Under the pieces are notes generated by a model, which was not told the DNA's origin, did not search any database, and was given only the letters and a program-made list of their open reading frames with translations. From Streptomyces sp. JJ66 (GTDB lineage: Bacteria; Actinomycetota; Actinomycetes; Streptomycetales; Streptomycetaceae), in the NCBI RefSeq assembly GCF_019303495.1, contig NZ_JAEVFI010000032.1, positions 9,616 to 65,117 on the forward strand: a DNA stretch of 55,502 nucleotides, given 5' to 3'. Positions 26,363 to 34,853 of the stretch are shown piece after piece; the first letter of the stretch is position 1; each line of letters opens with the position of its first letter. Both the position numbers and the translations under genes were made by a program.

Positions 26363-27534
26363 TGCTGGACGTCGTCATCGTCTGCGGCCTGCACGCCGAC
26401 GCCCGCCGGGCCGCCGTCGAGCGGCTGCTGGCGGCCGTCCCCCGCAGCGTCGCGCTCCACCACGACCTGGCCGACGCCCCCGCCACCGGCACCGTCGGCC
26501 GCACCGTGCGCGAGGCCCGGGGCCTGCTGGAGACCGCCGGGACACCGCTGGTCAACGACTGCGCCTGCTGCGCCCTGCGCGAGGACCTGGTGCCCGAGCT
26601 GGACCGGCTCGCCGCACTGGGCCTGGTCCGGCTGGCCGTGGTGGAGCTGTGGGACTCGGTGGAGCCGAAGTCCATGGCCGAGGTCATCGCCTCGTGCGGC
26701 GGCGGGGAACTGCGGCTCGCGGGGGTGGTCACCGCCGTCGATCCGGCCCTGCTGCTGCCCTCCCTCGGCAACGGCGACGACCTCGCGGAGGCCGGTCTTG
26801 CCGCCGCCGCGCGCGACCGCCGCACGGTCGCCGACACCTTCGCGCGGCAGCTGGAGTACCCGCCGCTGGTCGTCCTCGCCGACGGCCCCGAACCCGGGGA
26901 CGCCGAGGACGCGGCCCTGCTGCGCCAGCTCACGCCCGGCGCCCGGCTGCTGCACGTGACCGACGACGCCTTCCCCGCCGCCGTCACCGCGCCCGGGGCC
27001 GCCTTCGACGTGGACGCCGCCGCGGCCCGCCAGCACCCGGCCTGCGCGCTGTTGCCGCAGGACACCGCGGAGGTGGCCGGGGCGGAGGAAGCGGGCGTGG
27101 GCACGCTGGTGTGGCGGCAGGACCGGCCCTTCCACTCCGGCCGGCTCTACGCCGCGCTGGAGGATCTGTGCTGCGCCGCCGCCCGCAGCCGGGGCCGGTT
27201 CTGGCTCGCCGACCGCCCGGACACCCTGCTCAGCTGGGACGCCGCCGGGGGCGCGCTGTGCGTGGAGGACACCGGCCCCTGGCTCGCCGCGCTGCCGGAC
27301 GCCGCCTGGGACATGGTGCCGCCCCCGCGCCGGGCCGCCGCCGCGCTGGACTGGCACCCCGAGCACGGTGACCGAAAGCAGCACCTGGTCTTCACCTCCC
27401 CGGACCTCGACCGCGACAACCTGCGCACCCTGCTGGACTCCTGCCTGCTGACCGACGCCGAGTACGCGGGCGGCCCGCCCGCCTGGCAGCACCTGCCCCG
27501 GGCCTTCGACGCCCTCCTCGACCCCGTGGCGTGA
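26362..27534 (+). CDS. CobW/COG0523-like protein lacking a P-loop
   Basis: 390 aa. The metal-binding CxCC motif NDCACCALREDL (about 64-75), a CobW core including VVELWDSVEP, and the C-terminal GRFWLADRPDTLL domain identify the family. The expected P-loop (GxxGxGKT) is replaced by CGLHADARRAAVERLL, with no Lys-Thr, so GTP binding is doubtful. It is coupled to rpmE2 inside the Zur-type cluster. In mycobacteria a CobW-like protein of the equivalent cluster (Mrf) has been linked to ribosome hibernation; a similar role here is inference. Zinc delivery is the alternative. Confidence 0.85.
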   Translation: MLDVVIVCGLHADARRAAVERLLAAVPRSVALHHDLADAPATGTVGRTVREARGLLETAGTPLVNDCACCALREDLVPELDRLAALGLVRLAVVELWDSVEPKSMAEVIASCGGGELRLAGVVTAVDPALLLPSLGNGDDLAEAGLAAAARDRRTVADTFARQLEYPPLVVLADGPEPGDAEDAALLRQLTPGARLLHVTDDAFPAAVTAPGAAFDVDAAAARQHPACALLPQDTAEVAGAEEAGVGTLVWRQDRPFHSGRLYAALEDLCCAAARSRGRFWLADRPDTLLSWDAAGGALCVEDTGPWLAALPDAAWDMVPPPRRAAAALDWHPEHGDRKQHLVFTSPDLDRDNLRTLLDSCLLTDAEYAGGPPAWQHLPRAFDALLDPVA

Positions 27535-27585
27535 GCCCGGCGCCCGCCCGTCCCCGACCCCGACCCCTGAGAAAGAAGCCTCACC

Positions 27586-27819
27586 ATGCCCCGCCGTGAC
27601 CTCCGCAAGCCCGCCCGTCCCCGGCCCAACCCGCTGGACGCCGCCGGGATCACCTCCATCGACTACAAGGACACCGAGCTGTTGCGGAAGTTCATCTCCG
27701 ACCGTGGCAAGATCCGCAGCCGCCGGGTGACGCGCGTCACCGTCCAGCAGCAGCGGCAGCTGGCCCGCGCCATCAAGAACGCCCGGGAAATGGCCCTGCT
27801 GCCGTACGGCTCCCGCTGA
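27586..27819 (+). CDS. rpsR: Ribosomal protein S18, zinc-independent paralogue
   Basis: 77 aa. GITSIDYKDTELLRKFISD and the RRVTRVTVQQQRQLARAIK region are diagnostic. It has no Cys. AAGAAG lies before ATG 27586. Last gene of the plus-strand zinc-limitation operon. Confidence 0.95.
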   Translation: MPRRDLRKPARPRPNPLDAAGITSIDYKDTELLRKFISDRGKIRSRRVTRVTVQQQRQLARAIKNAREMALLPYGSR

Positions 27820-28015
27820 ACGAGCTTGTTGAATACGTCACTTGGCCGGAACCCGGCCGGGGCACTCCACGTCTACCCGGGCGTGACCGGCCTGCGACGG
27901 AGGGTCGTGCACGTGCATCAGCACCTGCGGATGCACGTGAACAAGGTTATGATCCCGGGAAGCTGGCCAAGTTGCTCGGTGGATGCTTGGCCCTCCAATG
28001 ACCCGGGAGAGCCTT

Positions 28016-28252
28016 ATGCAGCAGGCGTACAACGGCATGGCCGCGGCGGATCTGCGCGGTGTCGCCTGGCAGAAGAGCCGCCACAGCAACTCCCAGGGGA
28101 CGTGCGTGGAGTTCGCCAAGCTGCCGAGCGGCGACGTGGCGGTCCGCAACTCGCGGTTCCCAGGCGGCCCCGCGCTGGTCTACACGCCAGCCGAGGTCGA
28201 GGCGATGCTGCTGGGCATCAAGGACGGCGAGTTCGACCACCTCGTCACCTGA
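28016..28252 (+). CDS. DUF397 protein of a WhiJ-like locus
   Basis: 78 aa. The pattern WQKSRHSNSQGTCVEFAKLP followed by VAVRNSRFPGGPALVYT defines DUF397, small proteins that partner XRE/DUF5753 regulators (WhiJ-type). ATG 28016 is preceded by GGGAGA; earlier starts are weaker. Close to the HATPase and XRE genes of the same system. Likely modulates the XRE protein. Confidence 0.85.
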   Translation: MQQAYNGMAAADLRGVAWQKSRHSNSQGTCVEFAKLPSGDVAVRNSRFPGGPALVYTPAEVEAMLLGIKDGEFDHLVT

Positions 28253-28328
28253 CGCCCCGCCGGGATGCGGCACCACGGTGCCGCACCGGCCTCCCCGGCT
28301 ACGCCGACGGGCGGGTGGGCTTCCCCCG

Positions 28329-28844
28329 CTACGCCGACGGGCCGGTGCGGAACAGCGCCCACACGACCTTGCCCGGCAGCGTGCCGTGCAGCGGCTGCCA
28401 TCCCCAGCTGTCGCTGAACGCCTCCACCAGGAACAGCCCGCGCCCGGATTCGGCGGTGTCCGGCGTGAACCCGTCCAGGTCGGGGTTGCCGGAGACGGGC
28501 GCCTCCCGGCTGGGGTCGCGCACCGCGCACACCAGGCGCGACGACCACCGCATCAGGTGCAGCCGTACGGGCGGTTCGGCGGGCGGGACGGCGACGGCCG
28601 ACGCTGCCCCCACTCCGTGGCGCAGCGCGTTCGTCACCAGCTCCGAGACCGCGAGCGTCACGTTGTCGCCGTGGCGTTCGAGCCCCCAGCCGGTGAGCGT
28701 GATCCTGGTGAACTCCCGTGCGGCGCACACCGCTTCGTAGTCTGCGGGCAGTGCGCGGGAAGCGGAGCCGGAAAGGGTGCCCGGGCCGGGCGGCGGAAGG
28801 CTCCGCCACAACGGGTCGAGCACCGCCGTTCCTTCGTTACCCAT
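28329..28844 (-). CDS. HATPase_c protein of the WhiJ-like locus
   Basis: 171 aa. N box DNVTLAVSELVTNALRHGVG, G1-like LVCAVRDPSREAP and G2 SGRGLFLVEAFSDSWGW. Same GHKL fold as anti-sigma kinases. ATG 28844 has AGGGGG seven bases upstream. It lies between the DUF397 gene and a divergent XRE-DUF5753 gene, the three-family set typical of WhiJ-like loci. Confidence 0.85.
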   Translation of the reverse strand: MGNEGTAVLDPLWRSLPPPGPGTLSGSASRALPADYEAVCAAREFTRITLTGWGLERHGDNVTLAVSELVTNALRHGVGAASAVAVPPAEPPVRLHLMRWSSRLVCAVRDPSREAPVSGNPDLDGFTPDTAESGRGLFLVEAFSDSWGWQPLHGTLPGKVVWALFRTGPSA

Positions 28845-29065
28845 GAACGACGTCCCCCTGACTGTGGCGGCGGGGCGCTCCCGATGGGCCGGGGCACCCA
28901 AATCTCTTGGCACTACGTGCACTTGGGCTCTCCCCATGGTTCCCAATGCCCGCGCCGGATGCAAGGGCAGATGCACGTGCACGGAAAACTTTCCTTTCTG
29001 TGTAACCACATGGGCACGCAACGAAGCACAAAGATGGCAGACTGCTCCTGGGTCGGGGGTGCTTG

Positions 29066-29075
29066 TCTGATCAGA
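29066..29075. promoter_or_regulatory. TCTGATCAGA palindrome upstream of XRE gene
   Basis: A perfect 10-bp palindrome directly upstream of the AAGGAG (29077-29082) of the XRE gene. Probably an autoregulatory site; inference. Confidence 0.4.
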
Positions 29076-29089
29076 TAAGGAGCGTTCCG

Positions 29090-29977
29090 GTGGTAAGCGG
29101 CACACAAGGGGCAGGCGGGTCGAGCGGCTCGATGGTGCGCCGGATACTGCTGGGCTCGCAGCTGCGCCGGCTGCGCGAGTCCCGTGGTGTCACGCGGGAG
29201 GACGCCGGATACTCGATCCGCGCCTCCGAGTCCAAGATCAGCCGGATGGAGTTGGGGCGCGTGAGCTTCAAGGCGCGGGACGTCGCGGACTTGCTCACCC
29301 TCTACGGCGTCACGGACGCCGCCGAACGGGAGCCCCTGCTGAACCTCGCGAAGGAGTCCAGCATCGCCGGCTGGTGGCACAGTTACAGCGACGTCCTGCC
29401 CTCGTGGTTCCAGACGTACGTCGGCCTGGAGGGCGCGGCCTCGCGGATCGACACCTACGAGGTGCAGTTCGTGCACGGCCTGCTCCAGACGGAAGGTTAC
29501 GCGCACGCCGTCGTCGCCAGCGGCCACAAGTCGCTGCGACTGTCGGAAGCCGAGATCGACCGGCGCGTCTCGCTGCGGATGGAGCGGCAGAAGCTGCTGT
29601 TCCAGGAGAACGCCACCCAGTACCGCTGCGTGCTGGACGACGCGGCGCTGCACCGCCCGTTCGGCAGCCGCGCGATCATGGACGAGCAGCTGCTCCACCT
29701 CATCGAGCTCTCCGAGCGGCCCAACATCCGCCTCCAGGTGGTGCCGTTCACCCTCGGCGGCCACCCGGCCGAGTCCGGCGCCTTCACCGTCCTGCGCTTC
29801 CCCGAGCCGGAGATCCCCGACGTCGTCTACCTGGAACAGCTCACCGGGTCGCTGTACCTGGACAAGGCCGAGGAGGTCACCCAGTACGGCGGCGTCCTGG
29901 ACCGGCTGATGACTGACGGCGCTCTGTCCCCGGAACAGACCCGCGACCACATCCACAAGATCCGCCAACAACACTGA
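29090..29977 (+). CDS. XRE regulator with DUF5753 domain (WhiJ-like)
   Basis: 295 aa. HTH at about 18-75 (LGSQLRRLRESRGVTREDAG) and a DUF5753 effector domain at about 95-285 with EVQFVHGLLQTEGYA and SGAFTVLRFPEPEIPDVVYL. These regulators act with DUF397 and HATPase partners in Streptomyces development and antibiotic control. GTG 29090 is chosen for AAGGAG seven bases upstream. Operates probably at the locus itself. Confidence 0.9.
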   Translation: MVSGTQGAGGSSGSMVRRILLGSQLRRLRESRGVTREDAGYSIRASESKISRMELGRVSFKARDVADLLTLYGVTDAAEREPLLNLAKESSIAGWWHSYSDVLPSWFQTYVGLEGAASRIDTYEVQFVHGLLQTEGYAHAVVASGHKSLRLSEAEIDRRVSLRMERQKLLFQENATQYRCVLDDAALHRPFGSRAIMDEQLLHLIELSERPNIRLQVVPFTLGGHPAESGAFTVLRFPEPEIPDVVYLEQLTGSLYLDKAEEVTQYGGVLDRLMTDGALSPEQTRDHIHKIRQQH

Positions 29978-30053
29978 TCAGTCAGTACGATGACGCCACA
30001 TCAGCTACCGCGTCGCCCCCACGGCGCGCACCTCCACCCCACGAAGGAACGGC

Positions 30054-31511
30054 ATGCCCTACTTCACGGACCTGGCGCAGCAGTACATCGACGGTGAATG
30101 GCGGCCGGGAACCGGCTCCTGGGACATCATCGACTTCAACCCCTACACCGGTGACAAGCTCTGCTCGATCACCGTGGCCACCGCCGACGAGATCGACCTG
30201 GCCTACCGCGCCGCCGAACGGCACCAGCCCGCCTGGGCCGCCACCAACCCCTACACCCGCCGCCTGGTCTTCGAGCGCGCGATACGCCTCATCGACGAGC
30301 GCACGGCGGAGCTTACCGACGTCATCGTCGCCGAACTCGGCGGCACCCAGATCAAGGCCGCGTTCGAACTGCACCTGGCCAAGGAGTTCCTGCGCGCGGC
30401 CATGAACGTCGCGCTGAGCGCCGAAGGCCGCATCCTGCCCTCCCCCGTGGAGGGCAAGGAGAACCGCGTCTACCGCGAGCCGGCCGGCGTCGTCGGCGTC
30501 ATCTCCCCGTTCAACTTCCCCTTCCTGCTCTCGCTGAAGTCCGTCGCGCCCGCGCTGGCGCTGGGCAACGCCGTCGTTCTCAAGCCGCACCAGAACACGC
30601 CGGTCACCGGCGGCACGCTGGTGGCGAAGCTGCTCCAGGACGCGGGTCTGCCCGGCGGGCTGCTCAATGTCGTCGTCACCGACATCGCCGAGGTGGGGGA
30701 CGCCCTGCTGGCGCACCCGGTGCCGAAGGTCATCTCCTTCACCGGCTCCGACAAGACCGGCCGCCACGTGGCCATGGTGGCCGCGAGCCACTTCAAGCGC
30801 TGCGTGCTGGAACTCGGCGGCAACAGCGCGCTGCTCGTCCTGGACGACGCCGACCTCGACTACGCCGTGGACGCGGCCGTCTTCAGCCGCTACATCCACC
30901 AGGGCCAGGTGTGCATGGCCGCCAACCGGATCATCGTGGACCGGGCGGTGGCGCGGGAGTTCACCGAGAAATTCGTCGCCAAGGTGCGCACCCTGACCGT
31001 CGGCGACCCCCGGGACCCGGCCACGCACATCGGCCCGCTGATCAACTCCAGCCAGGCCGAACACGTCACCGCCCTGGTGGACGAGGCCGTCGAGGCGGGC
31101 GCCACCGCGCTGCTGCGCGGCAAGGCGGAGGGCAACCTCGTCCATCCCTCCGTGCTCACCGACGTGCCCGAGGGCTCCCGCGCGCTCACCGAGGAGATCT
31201 TCGGCCCCGTCGCGGTGATCGTGCCCGTGGACGGCGAGGACGAGGCCGTGCGCGTCGCCAACGACTGCCGCTACGGGCTCAGCGGCGCCGTCCACTCCGG
31301 CAGCGTCGAGCGCGGCGTGGCCGTGGCCCGGCGCGTCCACACCGGCATGATCCACGTCAACGACGGCACCGTGGCCGACGAGCCGATCGTCCCGTTCGGC
31401 GGCGAGAAGCACTCGGGCCTCGGCCGCCTGAACGGCGAGCACTTCACCGAGGCGTTCACCACGACCAAGTGGGTCGCGGTGCAGCACGGCCGCACCGCGT
31501 TCCCGTTCTGA
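30054..31511 (+). CDS. Aldehyde dehydrogenase family protein
   Basis: 485 aa. It carries the catalytic Cys in HQGQVCMAANR (about residue 287), the Glu in LELGGNSALLV (about 254), and the NAD region ISFTGSDKTGRHV. Closest in pattern to benzaldehyde/vanillin-type dehydrogenases, though substrate cannot be fixed. GAAGGAA lies before ATG 30054. Alone between the XRE gene and DinB gene. Confidence 0.92.
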   Translation: MPYFTDLAQQYIDGEWRPGTGSWDIIDFNPYTGDKLCSITVATADEIDLAYRAAERHQPAWAATNPYTRRLVFERAIRLIDERTAELTDVIVAELGGTQIKAAFELHLAKEFLRAAMNVALSAEGRILPSPVEGKENRVYREPAGVVGVISPFNFPFLLSLKSVAPALALGNAVVLKPHQNTPVTGGTLVAKLLQDAGLPGGLLNVVVTDIAEVGDALLAHPVPKVISFTGSDKTGRHVAMVAASHFKRCVLELGGNSALLVLDDADLDYAVDAAVFSRYIHQGQVCMAANRIIVDRAVAREFTEKFVAKVRTLTVGDPRDPATHIGPLINSSQAEHVTALVDEAVEAGATALLRGKAEGNLVHPSVLTDVPEGSRALTEEIFGPVAVIVPVDGEDEAVRVANDCRYGLSGAVHSGSVERGVAVARRVHTGMIHVNDGTVADEPIVPFGGEKHSGLGRLNGEHFTEAFTTTKWVAVQHGRTAFPF

Positions 31512-31627
31512 TCCGGCCACTTCCGGCGGCGACGGCGTGGGGGACGGCACCTGTCAGTACGGGCCCGTAACGTGCTTCTCATCGGCCACCCGGCTGGCCC
31601 ACGCCGACCGTGCGAAAGGTGAACGTC

Positions 31628-32182
31628 ATGCCCACTTCCGTCGCTCCCGAGGCCCCCGGTGACGAGCGCGGAGCCCTGCTCGCGTACCTCGACGCCCAGC
31701 GCGGCGGCCTGCGCCGGGCGGTACGCGGCCTCACCCGCGAGCAGGCCACCTCCACGCCCACCGCCAGCGCCCTGTCGGTGGCCGGGCTGCTCAAGCACTG
31801 CGCGCAGGGCGAGGAAGGCTGGCTGCGCACCATGACCGGCGCCCCGCTCGACTTCGGCGACGAGGCCGAGACGGCCCGCTATGAAGCGGGCTTCGCCCTC
31901 ACCGAGGACGAGACGGTCGAGGACATGCTCGCGTACTACGAGAAGGTCGCCGCCCGCACCGAGGAGGCTGCCCGCGCGCTGCCCTCCCTGGACGAGACGT
32001 TCCACCTGCCCGACGCCCCCTGGGCGGCGGGCGGCCCCCGCACCTGGCGCTGGGCCCTGCTCCACCTGATCGAGGAAACCGCCCGGCACGCGGGCCACGC
32101 CGACGTCATCCGCGAGACGATCGACGGCAAGGGCGCCTTCGACCTCGTCGCCGAGGAGCAGGGCATCACCTGGGACGCTTAG
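31628..32182 (+). CDS. DinB-family (DUF664) putative metal-dependent protein
   Basis: 184 aa, four-helix DinB fold. Candidate metal His residues are in GLLKHCAQGEEGW (about 56), and HLIEETARHAGHAD (about 145-158). Many actinobacterial relatives are mycothiol- or bacillithiol-dependent transferases. ATG 31628 is chosen over GTG 31610 because AAAGGTG lies upstream. Function unassigned. Confidence 0.85.
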   Translation: MPTSVAPEAPGDERGALLAYLDAQRGGLRRAVRGLTREQATSTPTASALSVAGLLKHCAQGEEGWLRTMTGAPLDFGDEAETARYEAGFALTEDETVEDMLAYYEKVAARTEEAARALPSLDETFHLPDAPWAAGGPRTWRWALLHLIEETARHAGHADVIRETIDGKGAFDLVAEEQGITWDA

Positions 32183-32489
32183 CCGCCATCCGGACGCGGC
32201 GGGGCCGGGGGAGAGATGGGCGCGCCAGCGCCGCGTCAGCCCCCGGCCGCCCCGTCGCGACGCCCGAGCACCACGAGACGCCCGGCTCCGCCTGGCCGCC
32301 TGGCCGCCTGCCCGTGCGACGCGATCACCGCGCCAACGCCGCCCGCCACGGGTATCGGCGCGAGGAGTCCTGACCGACGCGCGCCCCACGCCGCGCCCCG
32401 CCCCCGCGCGCCCTGCCCGGGCACCGGGGCGGGACGCGGCATATGCTTCCGAACGGAAGGCCGGAAGGAGCAGGGAGAGAAGGACGGAC
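32183..32489. other. Intergenic region of 307 bp
   Basis: No gene seen. It carries the dyad TTCCG-AA-CGGAA at 32447-32458 about 32 bp upstream of the exporter start, possibly an operator. Confidence 0.4.
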
Positions 32490-34205
32490 GTGGTCGTCGA
32501 TCCCCGGAGGAAGGACGCCGTCGGACTGCCGAAGGAGGGGACGGAGCCCGAGGACGCCACGCCGCATTCCGACGAGGCGCACAGCGCGTTCACCCCGCCG
32601 ACCGGGGTGCCGATGCCCCCGCCGCCCCCCGAGGACGAGCACCCCACGTCCGAGTTCGCGCTCCCCGAGGGCTTTCGGCCCCGGCCGCACGAACAGCAGG
32701 GCAGCGCCTTCCGCTCACCAGCCGACCAGCGCGCCTCCGACCTGGGCGACTTCACCCCGGCCACCGGTATACCGCTCGTCCAGCTGGGGAAGCGCAACGC
32801 GCCGTGGCAGGACCGGATGCGGTCGATGGTACGGCTGCCGCTGGCCGAGCGTCCCGCGCCACCGGAGCGCCCCGCGCGCACCGAGGACGAGACCGGGCCG
32901 CCCGTCCCCCGGGTGCTCGACCTGACGCTGCGTATCGGTGAGCTGCTGCTCGCGGGCGGCGAGGGCGCCGAGGACGTCGAGGCCGCGATGTTCGGCGTCG
33001 CCCACGCCTACGGGCTGGACCGCTGCGAGCCGACCGTCACCTTCACGCTGATCTCCGTCACCCACCAGCCGTCGCTGGTCGATGACCCGGTGACGCTCAG
33101 CCGTACCGTGCGGCGTCGCGGCACCGACTACACCCGCCTGGCCGCCGTCTACCGGCTGGTGGCCGACATCACCTCCGAGGACGAGACCGCCGTCACCCTG
33201 GAGGAGGCGTACCGGCGGCTGGCGGGCATCCGCCGCAACCGGCACCCCTACTCCAAGGGCGCCCTGACCCTGGCCAGCGGCGTGCTGGCGGGCGCGGCGT
33301 CCACGCTCGTCGGCGGTGGCCCGACGGTGTTCGTGCTCGCCGCGCTCGGCGCCATGCTCGGCGACCGGCTCGCCTGGTTCGGCTCCAGCCGGGGGCTGCC
33401 GGAGTTCTACCAGTTCGTGGCCGCCGCGATGCCGCCCGCCGCGATGGGCGTCGCCGTCCACCTGTTCAACCATCACCCGTGGCTGGACGGCGCCCGCGCC
33501 TCGGCCGTCGTCACCGGTGGCCTGTTCGCGCTGATCCCCGGACGCGCCCTGGTCGCCGCCGTGCACGACGGGCTCACCGGCTACTACATCACCGCCTCCG
33601 CCCGGCTGCTGGAAGTGATGTACCTGATCGTCGGCATCGTCTGCGGCGTGCTGATGATCCTCTACCTCGGTGACCTGGTGCTCGGCGACGACTTCGTGCC
33701 CGACGAGCAGATCACCGTGGAAGAACCCGGGGTCCAGCTCATGGCCGCCATGCTGCTGGCGCTGGCCTTCTGCGTGCTGCTCCAGCAGGAGCGGAGCACG
33801 GTGGTGTGGGCGACGCTCAACGGGGGCGTGGCCTGGCTGGTCTTCGGTGTGCTGGCCCACAGCGCCGACCTCGACCCGGTCTTCGCCACCGTCGCCGCGG
33901 CGGGCCTGGTCGGACTGTTCGGCCAGCTGCTCTCGCGCTACCAGTTCGTCTCGGCGCTGCCCTACGTGACGGCGGCGATCGGCCCCCTGCTGCCCGGTAG
34001 CGCCACGTACTACGGCCTGCTGAACATCGCCCAGGGCAGCGTCAACGGCGGCTTCCAGTTCCTGTCCCGGGCGGCGGCGCTCGCGCTGGCCATCGCCATC
34101 GGCGTCAACCTCGGCGCGGAGCTGGCCCGGCTGTTCCTGCACGCCCCGGGCGCCGAGACGCCGCTGCCCGGCCGCCGCGCCGCCAAGCGCACCCGCGGCT
34201 TCTGA
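32490..34205 (+). CDS. Threonine/serine exporter family (ThrE-type) protein
   Basis: 571 aa. A disordered Pro/Glu-rich N-terminus (about 1-130) precedes the ThrE/DUF1212 domain (about 140-380) and the second ThrE-like domain (about 410-550), together about ten TM segments. It has YSKGALTLASGVLAGAAST and ALAFCVLLQQER parts. Single-chain fused form as in Corynebacterium ThrE. Export of Thr, Ser or similar is likely. GTG start with GAAGGA upstream. A long terminator lies after it. Confidence 0.88.
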   Translation: MVVDPRRKDAVGLPKEGTEPEDATPHSDEAHSAFTPPTGVPMPPPPPEDEHPTSEFALPEGFRPRPHEQQGSAFRSPADQRASDLGDFTPATGIPLVQLGKRNAPWQDRMRSMVRLPLAERPAPPERPARTEDETGPPVPRVLDLTLRIGELLLAGGEGAEDVEAAMFGVAHAYGLDRCEPTVTFTLISVTHQPSLVDDPVTLSRTVRRRGTDYTRLAAVYRLVADITSEDETAVTLEEAYRRLAGIRRNRHPYSKGALTLASGVLAGAASTLVGGGPTVFVLAALGAMLGDRLAWFGSSRGLPEFYQFVAAAMPPAAMGVAVHLFNHHPWLDGARASAVVTGGLFALIPGRALVAAVHDGLTGYYITASARLLEVMYLIVGIVCGVLMILYLGDLVLGDDFVPDEQITVEEPGVQLMAAMLLALAFCVLLQQERSTVVWATLNGGVAWLVFGVLAHSADLDPVFATVAAAGLVGLFGQLLSRYQFVSALPYVTAAIGPLLPGSATYYGLLNIAQGSVNGGFQFLSRAAALALAIAIGVNLGAELARLFLHAPGAETPLPGRRAAKRTRGF

Positions 34206-34223
34206 CCCGCACCATGCCCGCTA

Positions 34224-34275
34224 CGGCGGACGGGCCGGGGCGGCGGGAAACCCCGCTGCTCCGGCCCGTCCGCCG
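34224..34275. terminator. Bidirectional terminator between exporter and ppa
   Basis: Perfect 15-bp stem (34224-34238 with 34261-34275), with a second partly paired inner stem around AAA. Lies between convergent genes. Confidence 0.85.
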
Positions 34276-34320
34276 ACACCTGCCAGCCGTCAGCGGCCAG
34301 CCGCACAGGTGTCGCTGCCG

Positions 34321-34812
34321 TCAGTGGCCGCCGGACGCCTCCAGGCGCTTGACGGACGCCTCGACCTCGGCCTCCGCGTCCGCCCGGCCGACCCAGTTGG
34401 CGCCCTCCACGGACTTCCCGGGCTCCAGGTCCTTGTACACCTCGAAGAAGTGCTGGATCTCCAGCCGGTCGAACTCCGACACGTGGTGGATGTCGCGCAG
34501 GTGCTCCATGCGCGGGTCGGACGCGGGCACGCACAGCAACTTGTCGTCGCCGCCCGCCTCGTCGGTCATGCGGAACATGCCGATCGCGCGGCACTTGATG
34601 ATGCAACCCGGGAACGTCGGCTCGTCCAGCAGCACGAGCGCGTCCAGCGGGTCACCGTCCTCGCCGAGGGTGCCGTCCACGAACCCGTAGTCGGCCGGGT
34701 ACACGGTCGAGGTGAACAGGTGCCGGTCCAGGCGGATGCGCCCGGTCTCGTGATCCACCTCGTACTTGTTCCGCGAACCCTTCGGGATCTCGATGGTGAC
34801 GTCGAACTCCAC
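34321..34812 (-). CDS. ppa: Inorganic pyrophosphatase
   Basis: 163 aa, family I soluble PPase. KGSRNKYEVDHETG (about 11-24), signature EDGDPLDALVLLDEP (about 52-66) and the FPGCIIKCR region are diagnostic; the Asp residues bind Mg and pyrophosphate. GTG 34812 is preceded by GGAGGAG. Divergent from dacB with a 41-bp gap. Confidence 0.95.
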   Translation of the reverse strand: MEFDVTIEIPKGSRNKYEVDHETGRIRLDRHLFTSTVYPADYGFVDGTLGEDGDPLDALVLLDEPTFPGCIIKCRAIGMFRMTDEAGGDDKLLCVPASDPRMEHLRDIHHVSEFDRLEIQHFFEVYKDLEPGKSVEGANWVGRADAEAEVEASVKRLEASGGH

Positions 34813-34853
34813 TGGGAGGCTCCTCCGTGATCAACACATTCTCTGGTGATTAA

